From: Legionella massiliensis | GTDB taxonomy: Bacteria; Pseudomonadota; Gammaproteobacteria; Legionellales; Legionellaceae | DNA length: 64,000 nt | Assembly (NCBI RefSeq): GCF_000756815.1 | Contig: NZ_CCVW01000005.1 | Location: forward strand, 1-64,000 | Reading direction: 5' to 3' | Shown: positions 54,691-62,786 of the stretch, piece after piece | Layout of the letters: the number at the start of each line of letters is the position of its first letter | How positions within the stretch are numbered: position 1 is the stretch's first letter | Made by a program: the position numbers and the translations under genes | Notes under the pieces: generated by a model | Told to the model about the DNA's origin: nothing | Seen by the model: the letters and a program-made list of their open reading frames with translations, nothing else | Database searches by the model: none

Positions 54691-56955
54691 TCATAAAAGT
54701 AATTGCCGATATTCATTAGGCATTTCTTTTAGGAGAAAATTTTTTGGAGGCTCAATTCCCAATAAATTTCGCACAAAAAAATCCCATGTTTTACGAATAA
54801 AATAAGGATGAGTAGGAGTTGTCTTATGATTTTGATTTGGCATAATTAATAGCTCAAAATCTTTATTGTGAGTTATTAATTCATCAACTAATTGCATTGT
54901 TGCGCAAGGATGCACATTGTCATCCATTTCACCATGTACTAGTAATAATTTACCTTGAAGATTTTTTGCTAACACAGTATTAGACTGGTCTTCGTAGGTT
55001 GTAGTATCCAAGCTATTGTACTTTTCCCCATAGTTTGCAGGATAGCAGCGTAAATCATGATTGCCTGCTGCGGATACACATACATGATAGAAATCTGGAT
55101 AAAGGAGCATCGCTCGCATTGCCGCATATCCTCCTCCAGAATAACCTGTTATGCCTGTTTTATCTTTATTAATAAAATCATATTTTGATGCAAGTTGTTT
55201 AATGGCTATTACATGGTCGGGTATGCTACAGTCTCCCATATTTTTATAAGTTGCGTCATGAAAATGTTTAGATCTTCCTGGAGTTCCTAATCCATCAAGC
55301 TGCATAACAATAAATCCCAATTCAGCAAGAGCTTGAGCTATCCATGCGGAGCTCGTTATTGACGAATATATGTTAAAGTCCGAAGGTGTTCTATAAATCT
55401 GTGGGCCAGGATAGATATGGTCAATTATAGGATATTCTTTTGAAGAATCGAAATGAGATGGAAAATAAAGGTTGCCATAAATATCAGTAACCCCATCTCT
55501 CGCTTTTACACAAAAACGTTTAGGGAGCATCCAATTTAATTTAGATAAACCCTTAATATCAGCAACTTCAATAGAAGTAACTAAATACCCCTCCATATTT
55601 TTAAGTGCGGCAACGGGAGCAGTATTAATGGTAGAGTAACTATCTAAAAAACAATGCTTTTGGGGTGATATATGAATACTATGGTTACCATATTCTTTCG
55701 TTAAACATTCCATTTCACTCCCATTTAGTCGGCATCTAAATAAATACTCATGATATGGATCTTTATTCTTATCGAAACCACACGCAGTAAAATAAAGTAA
55801 ATTCTCTTTGTCATCATAAAAAAGGAGTTCTCTTACACACCAATCTCCTTGTGTAATAGCTTGGACAGGAGTATTGTTCTCTTTATCAAACAAATATAAA
55901 TGCGGATAACCACTTCTTTGCGACATCCATATAATTTTTTGGCTTTCATTTAATATCAGAATCTGAGGGATCCAAGGTGCATGAGGGCTTGGTTCAACGT
56001 AAGTACGCTCTGCTTTTTCATCAATTAATAATTTCGTGTCACCAGACTCAGCATCAATTTCATACAGCATTAATGCTTTAGCACCACGAGTTTCTTTGAG
56101 AAAATATGCTTTTGTACAATTGTTATTCCACCAAACCCATTTAAACTCAATGGGAGTCAAATAGGGTGCTAATAAAGGTTCTGCATTAACACTTACTACT
56201 AATTTACTTTCGATATCAATAATTATTAACTTAACTAACGGTAGATGCTCATCGCCTGAAAAGGACATACGATAACTATGCAGCTTAGGTCTTTGTGAAT
56301 TCTCTGGTGCATTTTCTAACAGAAATAAATTTTTAACTTTCCGTTGATCCAATCGATGAGTAATAATTTTTTTAGAATTTGGAGACCAAATAGCAACAGG
56401 ATCAGGAGTAATTCCTTGTATTCTCTGGGTAATAGCATTTGTATTTGTTTCTGGAGAAGTTGCGTAATTATGATAAGGCTCGCCATCACTTGTCAGTTGA
56501 AATTCTTCTTCATTTATCAAGTCTCTCAAAATAAGATTATTTTTTTTTACCCGTAACCCCCAATTTTTATCGGGTGAAATCAAGTGTCCCGGAGTAATTT
56601 CATTAATATGCTCACAAATATCACTATCAATGTAATAGCACCAAGAATGGTTATTATGGATAAAAAATATTTTTTCTTCAGGGGATTCTTCTATGATAAA
56701 ACCTGATAGTGATTTCTCAGAATTAGAACCAATTTGAAGAAAAAGTTTATTTAAGATCTGATCATATTTTAAAATATGCTTTTTTACCCCAGTTTTGATA
56801 TCAACTCGTATTAATGACTTATCTGACTCAGTATCTTTGAAATAATATAATGCGTTATCTGTCCAGTATGGAGTAACTGTAGTATTGAATAAACATTTAT
56901 GCAGATTCCATGGTAAAAATTGTTCTGCTTTTCGGTATAATTCATCGATATTCAT
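54691..56955 (-). CDS. S9 prolyl oligopeptidase (dipeptidyl peptidase IV-like)
   Basis: Serine peptidase of 754 residues with an N-terminal eight-bladed propeller (about 40-470; APWIPQILILNESQKIIWMSQRSGYPHLYLF) and a C-terminal alpha/beta hydrolase. Catalytic Ser is in TGYSGGGYAAMRAML (about 606), Asp in VHGEMDDNVHP (about 680), His in MPNQNHKTTPTHP (about 712). A Glu pair typical of DPP-IV (EE near EESPEE) is not certain. No signal peptide, so cytoplasmic. It cleaves short peptides, often after Pro. Its place between the binding protein and the response regulator suggests it processes a peptide cue. Confidence 0.88.
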   Translation of the reverse strand: MNIDELYRKAEQFLPWNLHKCLFNTTVTPYWTDNALYYFKDTESDKSLIRVDIKTGVKKHILKYDQILNKLFLQIGSNSEKSLSGFIIEESPEEKIFFIHNNHSWCYYIDSDICEHINEITPGHLISPDKNWGLRVKKNNLILRDLINEEEFQLTSDGEPYHNYATSPETNTNAITQRIQGITPDPVAIWSPNSKKIITHRLDQRKVKNLFLLENAPENSQRPKLHSYRMSFSGDEHLPLVKLIIIDIESKLVVSVNAEPLLAPYLTPIEFKWVWWNNNCTKAYFLKETRGAKALMLYEIDAESGDTKLLIDEKAERTYVEPSPHAPWIPQILILNESQKIIWMSQRSGYPHLYLFDKENNTPVQAITQGDWCVRELLFYDDKENLLYFTACGFDKNKDPYHEYLFRCRLNGSEMECLTKEYGNHSIHISPQKHCFLDSYSTINTAPVAALKNMEGYLVTSIEVADIKGLSKLNWMLPKRFCVKARDGVTDIYGNLYFPSHFDSSKEYPIIDHIYPGPQIYRTPSDFNIYSSITSSAWIAQALAELGFIVMQLDGLGTPGRSKHFHDATYKNMGDCSIPDHVIAIKQLASKYDFINKDKTGITGYSGGGYAAMRAMLLYPDFYHVCVSAAGNHDLRCYPANYGEKYNSLDTTTYEDQSNTVLAKNLQGKLLLVHGEMDDNVHPCATMQLVDELITHNKDFELLIMPNQNHKTTPTHPYFIRKTWDFFVRNLLGIEPPKNFLLKEMPNEYRQLLL

Positions 56956-56978
56956 ATATGCTTTTTACCATTAAAAGA

Positions 56979-57893
56979 TTACTTTTCTATAAGGCAGTAA
57001 TAATAATTTTTCCTCTTTTCTAAAGGATATAGTAGGTTTTCCCAATTCAAAGCTGGAACTTTATAATCCTCTTCCTTTAGAAAAATAGGGGCATGTGTTT
57101 TGTTAACAATTTTCTCCAATAAATCAGGGGCAACATTTGAACTTTGTGCAACGTCAATAAGTTCATCTAATTGCGTGTTGGTTAAGACTATAAAATAATA
57201 GTTATGTCCTTGCTCTGAAATAATCAAATAACTACCTAAAGTATCCAATACATAATATTCAATAGCGTTTAAATTTTTTACTATATCTTTAAAATGATTA
57301 CTATATTCCGATAAGCTAACTAGAGTGTTTTTGTTTGCGGACAAACAACTTAACAAAGGGAACGATTGTTTTTCAAAAAAAGTTTTTTGCATAATATCAA
57401 TACTTTCATTAATATTATAAAGCATATTTTTTGAGTCTTTAAGTAAGAATCTATCTATTATCCCACGATTAAAAGCATTTATCGCAACATTAAAATCAGC
57501 GTGTCCTGTCAGCATTATTTTAAGAATAGGAAGATGGGAAATTTTTTCACAAAACTCTATTCCATTCATCAAAGGCATAGAGTAATCAACAATGACAACT
57601 GAAATAACTTTATTTCTTTGAGAATTGTCTGCTAAAGACCTAATTTTTGAAAATTCAACAAAATAATTATCATCATCTTCATAACTTGCTTCTTTAATAA
57701 AATTTGACGCATTAGCAATCAAATTATTTTCATAACTAGATACAATATAATTCAGAGCGTTATTTGGATTTGGAAAAGGTTTCAAAAGGTAGTTATTAGA
57801 TAGTTTGTGGTTTAATGCATTTAAAAAATTTTCATTGTCATCAGTTAAAACAACCTCTGTTTTAAAATAAAATGCCTTAAAATCTTGATTCAC
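56979..57893 (-). CDS. Response regulator with unusual inserted receiver and novel C-terminus
   Basis: The 304-residue protein has a receiver with acidic pocket VVLTDDNEN (about 14-22), acceptor Asp 103 in VVIVDYSMPLMNG, Thr at IMLTGHADF and Lys 152 in FLLKDSK. About 45 residues are inserted between the second and third strands (SYENNLIANASNFIKEASYE). The C-terminal half (about 165-304) is not a known DNA-binding or enzymatic output (KDIVKNLNAIEYYVLDTLGS, LLEKIVNKTHAPIFLKEEDY). It begins the four-gene unit ending with the sensor kinase, and probably receives phosphate from it; output unknown. Confidence 0.8.
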   Translation of the reverse strand: MNQDFKAFYFKTEVVLTDDNENFLNALNHKLSNNYLLKPFPNPNNALNYIVSSYENNLIANASNFIKEASYEDDDNYFVEFSKIRSLADNSQRNKVISVVIVDYSMPLMNGIEFCEKISHLPILKIMLTGHADFNVAINAFNRGIIDRFLLKDSKNMLYNINESIDIMQKTFFEKQSFPLLSCLSANKNTLVSLSEYSNHFKDIVKNLNAIEYYVLDTLGSYLIISEQGHNYYFIVLTNTQLDELIDVAQSSNVAPDLLEKIVNKTHAPIFLKEEDYKVPALNWENLLYPLEKRKNYYYCLIEK

Positions 57894-58166
57894 TCAAATT
57901 CCTTATTAGTTCCATTATCTGTAAAAAACGTTTTTTCTTTTGTATCTTAAAATCTATCTCATTGGCTTTTCGCTTAAAATAGAAAATCGAAATTTAAGCA
58001 AATATGGCAATTATCTATTGCGATAAAAATAGATGCAAGAAAAAATCATAAAAACGTTAGTATTTTCCTCTTATATCTTGTGTCAGTTTATCTCCCCAGA
58101 AATATCAAATAAGTAAATGATTGCTTCTTCAAAGTGTTTAGATATTGTGGGAAAGAAAAATATTTA

Positions 58167-58958
58167 CTACTCAGTTTTGCTGTTTGTTGGGGTATTGTTG
58201 TTTACTATATAATGCCTATATATAGGAGCTGCATATAGTAATCTCGTATTTATAATTGCTAGGTCTTGGCTTTTAGATAGAGGGTTTGTGCTTATAAGTG
58301 AATAACAGTCCTTTGACGTTCCTCTTTTAAGATACCGAATTAATTTTTTTCCATCAATTGTTTGCACAATACATAGTTGATTGACTGCCAAGCTAATTTC
58401 TTGGTCATACAATTTTACACCAGCTAAATAGTCACCCTCTTTAAAGTTGGGTAATACTGAATCATCATCTACTCGTTCTAGCAACGCATTTTCTAATAAA
58501 CTTTGAAAAACAGTAAATTCTTTCTCTATAAGATTTAATGAAGATACTTCAATATTATCGCCATCTGTAAGATTACTTTTAGTAGAAGCAAGTGATGGAG
58601 AAGGATCCTTTCCATAAAGAAGCCAATCTGTAGTACAAATCACCCCTAATCTTATTACATGACTAATAATTTTTTCAGCCCCATCAGCAGGCAAACCACC
58701 AAATCTACCTAACTCCCACCCTTTGTATGTATTTAGATTAAGGTTACAAAATTCACAAATTTCTTTTCGACTCAAATTAGTTAAATTTCTCAGGCGCTTT
58801 AAACGATCCGCTCTTGCTTCTGGCGTTGAAAGCTCATCAGTAATCAAAACTTTTTTTATGTATTCTTTTGTATTCATATCACTCAAAATATTTTCAATCC
58901 ATTTCGGATTAAATTTAATTGACAAAACAACGAATCGAAGTAAAATGATTTTCGACAT
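58167..58958 (-). CDS. Cro/CI-type repressor with S24-like domain
   Basis: Phage-type repressor of about 263 residues. The best start is ATG 58958 (MSKIILLRF) with GGAGG eight bases upstream; MNTKEYIK at 58877 is an alternative. The helix-turn-helix is RLRNLTNLSRKEICEFCNLNLNTYKGWELGRFG. The C-terminal domain (about 150-250) resembles S24: ERVDDDSVLPNFKEGDYLAGVKLY, then LCIVQTIDGKKLIRYLKRG (the Lys), with the Ser position poorly conserved, so self-cleavage is doubtful. It is divergent from the DnaT-like gene, with a palindrome between. It is the likely master switch of the transfer region. Confidence 0.75.
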   Translation of the reverse strand: MSKIILLRFVVLSIKFNPKWIENILSDMNTKEYIKKVLITDELSTPEARADRLKRLRNLTNLSRKEICEFCNLNLNTYKGWELGRFGGLPADGAEKIISHVIRLGVICTTDWLLYGKDPSPSLASTKSNLTDGDNIEVSSLNLIEKEFTVFQSLLENALLERVDDDSVLPNFKEGDYLAGVKLYDQEISLAVNQLCIVQTIDGKKLIRYLKRGTSKDCYSLISTNPLSKSQDLAIINTRLLYAAPIYRHYIVNNNTPTNSKTE

Positions 58959-58967
58959 AAATTTTTC

Positions 58968-58980
58968 CTCCATTATGGAG
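58968..58980. promoter_or_regulatory. Operator palindrome between repressor and transfer-region genes
   Basis: CTCCATTATGGAG, a 13-bp palindrome with one odd central base, lies over the repressor start region and about 55 bases from the divergent gene start. Position suggests autoregulation by the repressor. Confidence 0.5.
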
Positions 58981-59032
58981 TAAAAAGCATCTTAAATAAA
59001 GACACTCATTTTATAAATAACATGGAGGAATA

Positions 59033-60007
59033 GTGAATACGATTGAATTGTATTGCCAAGCTAGAATAAGTATCGAGCATAAATTTAGAGGTCTTCCTTA
59101 TGCACATACTCTGTTAGTTAATCACTTAATAGGGCGAGCCAATCCCTTTAATGGAACAGTTAGCAAGATCAGTTATAATGATATTGCCCTTCTTCTAACA
59201 ATAAACAAGGCTCCTGGACGAAAAGAAAGTGGCACACCGACAAAGCAAACTATCCGCAATTATATCAAATCCATAGAGCGTGAATGTGGTGATCACTTTA
59301 AGGTCATTTCAGAAGGCCAGTCGCTCAAATTTCTTTTCCCTCAGTTGCCTAAGATTTTTAGTGAGTTCCTCAAGAACACAGAAGGTAACACAGAGCTTAA
59401 CTCACCTGATTCCCTTATGGGATTTGGTGCAGAAGGGAATTTAGACGTCCAAGATAACAGAGAAGTTAACACAGAAGCCAACACACCAAAAAGTGCTGTA
59501 AAGAATATTAATATATTTAACATAACAAAAACTAACAAACTAACTAACACGCCGACTTCACGTTTTTGTCACAGCAAAAAACCAATTGATGACAACTTTT
59601 ATCCTAATACAGCAACGATTGAGTTAGCGCTCTCTATGGGACTTAACAAAGTCCTTGATCAAGACGAAATAAATGCCTTTATCCAACACAACAAAAATCA
59701 CAACACGCAATGGGCTGATTTTAATCCTATCTTTGTTACCTGGTTGGAACGGGATGCTCAATACATAAAAAATAAACAACAAAAGGCACAAAAACCATCA
59801 AGGAGTGATAAGAATGAGCGTAACAGCAATCAAAACTCTCTTTACCCAGAAGCACTTAGGCGAGTCAGTGAACTTCATGGCATTTCAATTGAGTCAATCT
59901 GGGGCAACCAAAGCAGCGAACACAGCACCAGTGCACTTATCGAAGGAACAGTTATCCAACCTATGGATACAACTGACTGCAATCTACGGGACACTTTTCA
60001 CCTCTAA
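59033..60007 (+). CDS. DnaT-like primosome-type DNA-binding protein
   Basis: The 324-residue protein has an N-terminal winged helix (ANPFNGTVSKISYNDIALLLTINKAPGRK) and, near residues 180-240, a DnaT-like DNA-binding motif FYPNTATIELALSMGLNKVL, then IQHNKNHNTQWADFNPIFVTWLERDAQY. The middle (about 110-175) is low-complexity Asn/Thr/Ser. It resembles the first gene of Legionella lvr clusters that follow a repressor. GGAGG precedes the start (59033 is GTG). Its 3' end overlaps the next gene by 194 nt in another frame. It probably recruits replication proteins; not proven. Confidence 0.68.
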   Translation: MNTIELYCQARISIEHKFRGLPYAHTLLVNHLIGRANPFNGTVSKISYNDIALLLTINKAPGRKESGTPTKQTIRNYIKSIERECGDHFKVISEGQSLKFLFPQLPKIFSEFLKNTEGNTELNSPDSLMGFGAEGNLDVQDNREVNTEANTPKSAVKNINIFNITKTNKLTNTPTSRFCHSKKPIDDNFYPNTATIELALSMGLNKVLDQDEINAFIQHNKNHNTQWADFNPIFVTWLERDAQYIKNKQQKAQKPSRSDKNERNSNQNSLYPEALRRVSELHGISIESIWGNQSSEHSTSALIEGTVIQPMDTTDCNLRDTFHL

Positions 60008-60488
60008 GCATGGCATTAGAGATACGGGTGTTTGGTTTACGGCACTTAAGGATTTAACGCCGAAAGCCTTAGAAAGTGGTGTAGAGCGTTTAATGACCTT
60101 GAATAAAGACGATAAACTTTGTGAGTTCCCACCCAATTGCCTACAGTTTCGTGCACTGTGCCTAGGCTTTTACAGTGATTTACGCATGCCTTCGGCCGCG
60201 GAAGCTCATCGAGAGATTTTGAATTGTGCTTATGCGAAGAAGCCAAAATGGAGTCATGCCGTCGTTAAATTTACAGCTAATCGCCTGGGTCCAAAATTTT
60301 TAGCAATCGAGAACGAAGGCCATTCTTTCGCAATATTCAAAGAGGCTTATGAACAAGTTTGTCATTTAATCCGTCAAGGTCATCAACTCCCAGCAATTGA
60401 AGAGCCTGTATGGTGTATCCCGCCCCAGTCAAAAGAGATTGCAACAACACAGCTTGCAAAAATACGTCAGTTACTAGGAGTTGTCTAA
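59814..60488 (+). CDS. Replication-associated protein overlapping DnaT-like gene
   Basis: The start is ATG 59814, with AGGAG eight bases upstream (the frame opens earlier with GTG at 59805). The 224 residues contain HLSKEQLSNLWIQLTAIYGTLF, then VWFTALKDLTPKALESGVERLMTLNKDDKLCEFPPNCLQFRALCLG, a pattern found in phage P-type or plasmid replication helper proteins. It overlaps the upstream gene by 194 nt in another frame and the next gene by one base (TAATG). A helicase-loading or primosome role is inferred. Confidence 0.65.
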   Translation: MSVTAIKTLFTQKHLGESVNFMAFQLSQSGATKAANTAPVHLSKEQLSNLWIQLTAIYGTLFTSKHGIRDTGVWFTALKDLTPKALESGVERLMTLNKDDKLCEFPPNCLQFRALCLGFYSDLRMPSAAEAHREILNCAYAKKPKWSHAVVKFTANRLGPKFLAIENEGHSFAIFKEAYEQVCHLIRQGHQLPAIEEPVWCIPPQSKEIATTQLAKIRQLLGVV

Positions 60489-60688
60489 TGAAACAGATTC
60501 CACAGTTAAAGCAGTTTACTAGAGAAGAGCTATACAGCCTGCTACGCGCTTGTTCAGAGTCATTGGCTCTAGCCTATCAAGACAATCTTCAAAGCGATTT
60601 CTTAGATATTGCTATGGCTGCGCGATTAGCTTGTGAATCGCTCAGGTTCGAAATTGATTCGCAAAACAAAGAGTATTCCATTCATTAA
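60488..60688 (+). CDS. Small protein of the lvr-like cluster
   Basis: The ATG overlaps the preceding stop (TAATG), giving 66 residues: MKQIPQLKQFTREELYSLLRACSESLALAYQDNLQ then DFLDIAMAARLACESLRFEI. It is all-helical, with no known family. Tight coupling suggests a partner of the replication-associated protein. The longer frame from 60410 lies inside the previous gene and is rejected. Confidence 0.55.
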   Translation: MKQIPQLKQFTREELYSLLRACSESLALAYQDNLQSDFLDIAMAARLACESLRFEIDSQNKEYSIH

Positions 60689-60711
60689 CCAGTAGTCTAA
60701 AGGGAAGCAAC

Positions 60712-61446
60712 ATGACAGCAATGAACGATATTTCAACCTACAGAACAAAAGTTGATGATGTTTGTAGTTCATTACGTACCCTAAGCATTCCTTATTTTTC
60801 TATGGTGCTTAGTTTTAATAAGGGTGGCAATATAGTCTTATCCAATTGTGATGGGATTATTCAAGCCTATCAAAGACAGGCTCAACTAGCAGAGTTAAAT
60901 GCAGAATCGTTAACACTGCGCCTCAATGCGATGTGTGCTGAAAACTACGGCCTATACCCTGTCTATCATATACTACGAAAGCACTCTGAATGCACGTTCT
61001 CATTTAGTGTGATTTTGGATAAACCTATCGCGAATGAAATCGATTTTTACTACACAACCCTCAATCAGTTTGAATCTTTTTGTGTGAATTTTGTAGATGA
61101 ATTTGTTGATTTGATTATTGAAACCAATCCGGCTTATCGGTTTTCCTTTGTGTTTACCAATAAGGCGTTGCGAGAAGCTGTAATCAAACAGGGTTATGAA
61201 AATAAGATATCACTCTCTCTAAGAGAGCAGGAATGTATCCTGTTAACGGCACAAGGCAAACAGCCTAAACTCATTGCAAGAGAATTAAATATTAGCCCAT
61301 TTACCGTTGAGCAGTATCTAAAAAAAATTAGGCGACAGCTAAACTGCGAAACGATAACCCAGGCGATATTTGAATGTATTCAACGAGGCCTGATAGGCTG
61401 CGACAATCCCTTTCAAAGAGAAAAACCATCTGTGGCCATGATCTAA
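60712..61446 (+). CDS. LuxR-type transcriptional regulator
   Basis: The 244-residue regulator has an N-terminal domain (1-170) of unknown ligand type that resembles neither a receiver nor a clear AHL-binding domain. The C-terminal LuxR helix-turn-helix is SLREQECILLTAQGKQPKLIARELNISPFTVEQYLKKIRRQL, then TQAIFECIQRGLIG. GGGAAG precedes the ATG. It lies 265 bp upstream of the two CsrA genes and may regulate them and the transfer operon. Confidence 0.78.
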   Translation: MTAMNDISTYRTKVDDVCSSLRTLSIPYFSMVLSFNKGGNIVLSNCDGIIQAYQRQAQLAELNAESLTLRLNAMCAENYGLYPVYHILRKHSECTFSFSVILDKPIANEIDFYYTTLNQFESFCVNFVDEFVDLIIETNPAYRFSFVFTNKALREAVIKQGYENKISLSLREQECILLTAQGKQPKLIARELNISPFTVEQYLKKIRRQLNCETITQAIFECIQRGLIGCDNPFQREKPSVAMI

Positions 61447-61741
61447 GTTATTCCCCCAAAATCATCTGAGCGCCCAGAATGCCTAACCATCAATAGCTAG
61501 GCATGGGTATTACATCAAATACGAGACACTTTATTAAGTACACGGTTGATAACTGTCCTACATACACAATGAAAAGGTAAATTAACGATTTGCGGAGGGA
61601 AGGATGATTGAATTTTTCACACAATAAAAACAAGTCTTATCACAATTTAATTTGGATTTCAATTCCCCAAATTTGGGGAATAGTATTCACGATATAAACC
61701 AAGAATAATGGCTCAATATTAATGAGCGATAGCCACAGACA
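61447..61741. promoter_or_regulatory. Leader region of the CsrA pair
   Basis: This 295-bp gap contains no gene above ten codons. It holds a seven-codon frame with a strong ribosome site (61604-61627), a GGA-rich run (GGAGGGAAGGA, 61594-61604) and a perfect 20-bp palindrome (61662-61681), all upstream of two CsrA-family genes. Confidence 0.5.
61662..61681. promoter_or_regulatory. Perfect 20-bp palindrome before csrA genes
   Basis: ATTCCCCAAATTTGGGGAAT is fully self-complementary. It lies 73 bases upstream of the first CsrA-like start and may be an operator or a transcript hairpin. Confidence 0.6.
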
Positions 61742-61753
61742 TTGGAGAGAAAA

Positions 61754-62002
61754 ATGTTGGTTATTTCAAAAACTATTGGTGAGGGTATTTCACTCTCCAA
61801 CGAAGTAAAGCTAACCATATTAGGGATTCATAATAATCAAGTCCGTTTGGGGATTCACACTGACAGTTTATCGGATGTCGTTTTGGAGGATTTGAAGAGT
61901 AACGAGACTCAATTGCCCAATATTCAGGATAAGGACAATCACATAATCAATGCACGGGATCATGTGATTTATAGACTCAACAAACCAAACAAGGAACTAT
62001 AA
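61754..62002 (+). CDS. CsrA-like RNA-binding protein, divergent
   Basis: The start is ATG 61754, with GGAGAG five bases upstream (a TTG at 61742 is in frame but weaker). The 82 residues read [20 protein letters not shown], then [14 protein letters not shown], matching CsrA to the end of strand 4. The second RNA-contact motif (APKxVxVHREE) is replaced by [14 protein letters not shown], so RNA specificity may have changed. A C-terminal tail of 30 residues follows. It lies two bases before a canonical CsrA gene, so the two could form heterodimers (inference). Confidence 0.78.
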   Translation: MLVISKTIGEGISLSNEVKLTILGIHNNQVRLGIHTDSLSDVVLEDLKSNETQLPNIQDKDNHIINARDHVIYRLNKPNKEL

Positions 62003-62004
62003 GC

Positions 62005-62253
62005 ATGTTAATTTTAACCAGGCGAATTGGTGAAACCCTCATCGTTGGGGATGATGTAAATATTACAGTATTAGGCGTGAAAGGAAACCAGGTGCGCTTA
62101 GGAGTTAATGCGCCAAAAGATGTTTCTGTTCATCGCGAAGAGATTTATCTGAAAATTCAACAAGAAGACTTCGCGCTACATCAGCAAATCTCAGATTCCA
62201 TTGCGCCAACAAAGACCAATGTTAGATATAAAAAAAGCCACAATAAGCATTAA
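62005..62253 (+). CDS. csrA: CsrA carbon storage regulator homologue
   Basis: Canonical CsrA of 82 residues. [34 protein letters not shown] and [18 protein letters not shown] include both Arg regions that bind GGA loops (Arg near position 6-7 and the VHREE Arg). A basic C-terminal tail ([13 protein letters not shown]) is longer than in chromosomal CsrA. Cotranscribed with the divergent CsrA. Such CsrA genes on Legionella mobile elements regulate element genes or host phase switching (known from the group; specific targets here unknown). Confidence 0.93.
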   Translation: MLILTRRIGETLIVGDDVNITVLGVKGNQVRLGVNAPKDVSVHREEIYLKIQQEDFALHQQISDSIAPTKTNVRYKKSHNKH

Positions 62254-62353
62254 AACAAGCGGCTTGCAGTCTAAGTAACTAAAAAAACCATTTCTAACAA
62301 CAAGGCTGTTAAACGCCTAAAGGCATTTTATTATCAAAAAAAGGAGTAGAACA

Positions 62354-62758
62354 ATGTATTTGGGTAGGAAATCAATCAATAAAGCTGTGGGTTTGTTAAG
62401 CGCATTATTACTATCAGGAAATTGTCTTGCCGCGCAGTTCGATAAAGACTCCTTAGCAATTCAGGCAACGTACTTAGGCGTGAGCCTAAATGAATTAGCG
62501 AAGGCAAATACCAAAGAGTATTGCTCTTTCGACGTTGACTATTCTGGGACGATATTAAAAAACACAGCCTCTCTAATTCGCGGCAATCGCAATGAAGTAG
62601 CCCAAGAAAATTTAGCCTTTGCAGCACGAGCGTTGGAGCGGGTGAGATCTAATAGCGCTGATTGTCGTTTTTTTTCATCAATGGTTCATCCTTATATCGA
62701 GCAGACAAGGCAGTTAATCAGTGAATTAAATTGGCTGTTGCATGCCACGGCTCATTAA
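62354..62758 (+). CDS. Exported small protein upstream of traT
   Basis: The 134-residue protein has a signal peptide (AVGLLSALLLSGNCLAA). The mature helical part has CSFDVDYSGTILKNTASLIR, ALERVRSNSADCRFFSS and two Cys that may pair. No known family. GGAG precedes the start. Its 5' leader contains TTAAACGCCTAAAGGC, similar to that of the pilin gene at 63647. Probably a periplasmic conjugation accessory. Confidence 0.6.
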   Translation: MYLGRKSINKAVGLLSALLLSGNCLAAQFDKDSLAIQATYLGVSLNELAKANTKEYCSFDVDYSGTILKNTASLIRGNRNEVAQENLAFAARALERVRSNSADCRFFSSMVHPYIEQTRQLISELNWLLHATAH

Positions 62759-62786
62759 ACCTTAATTCATTGGAAAGGGGAGAACC

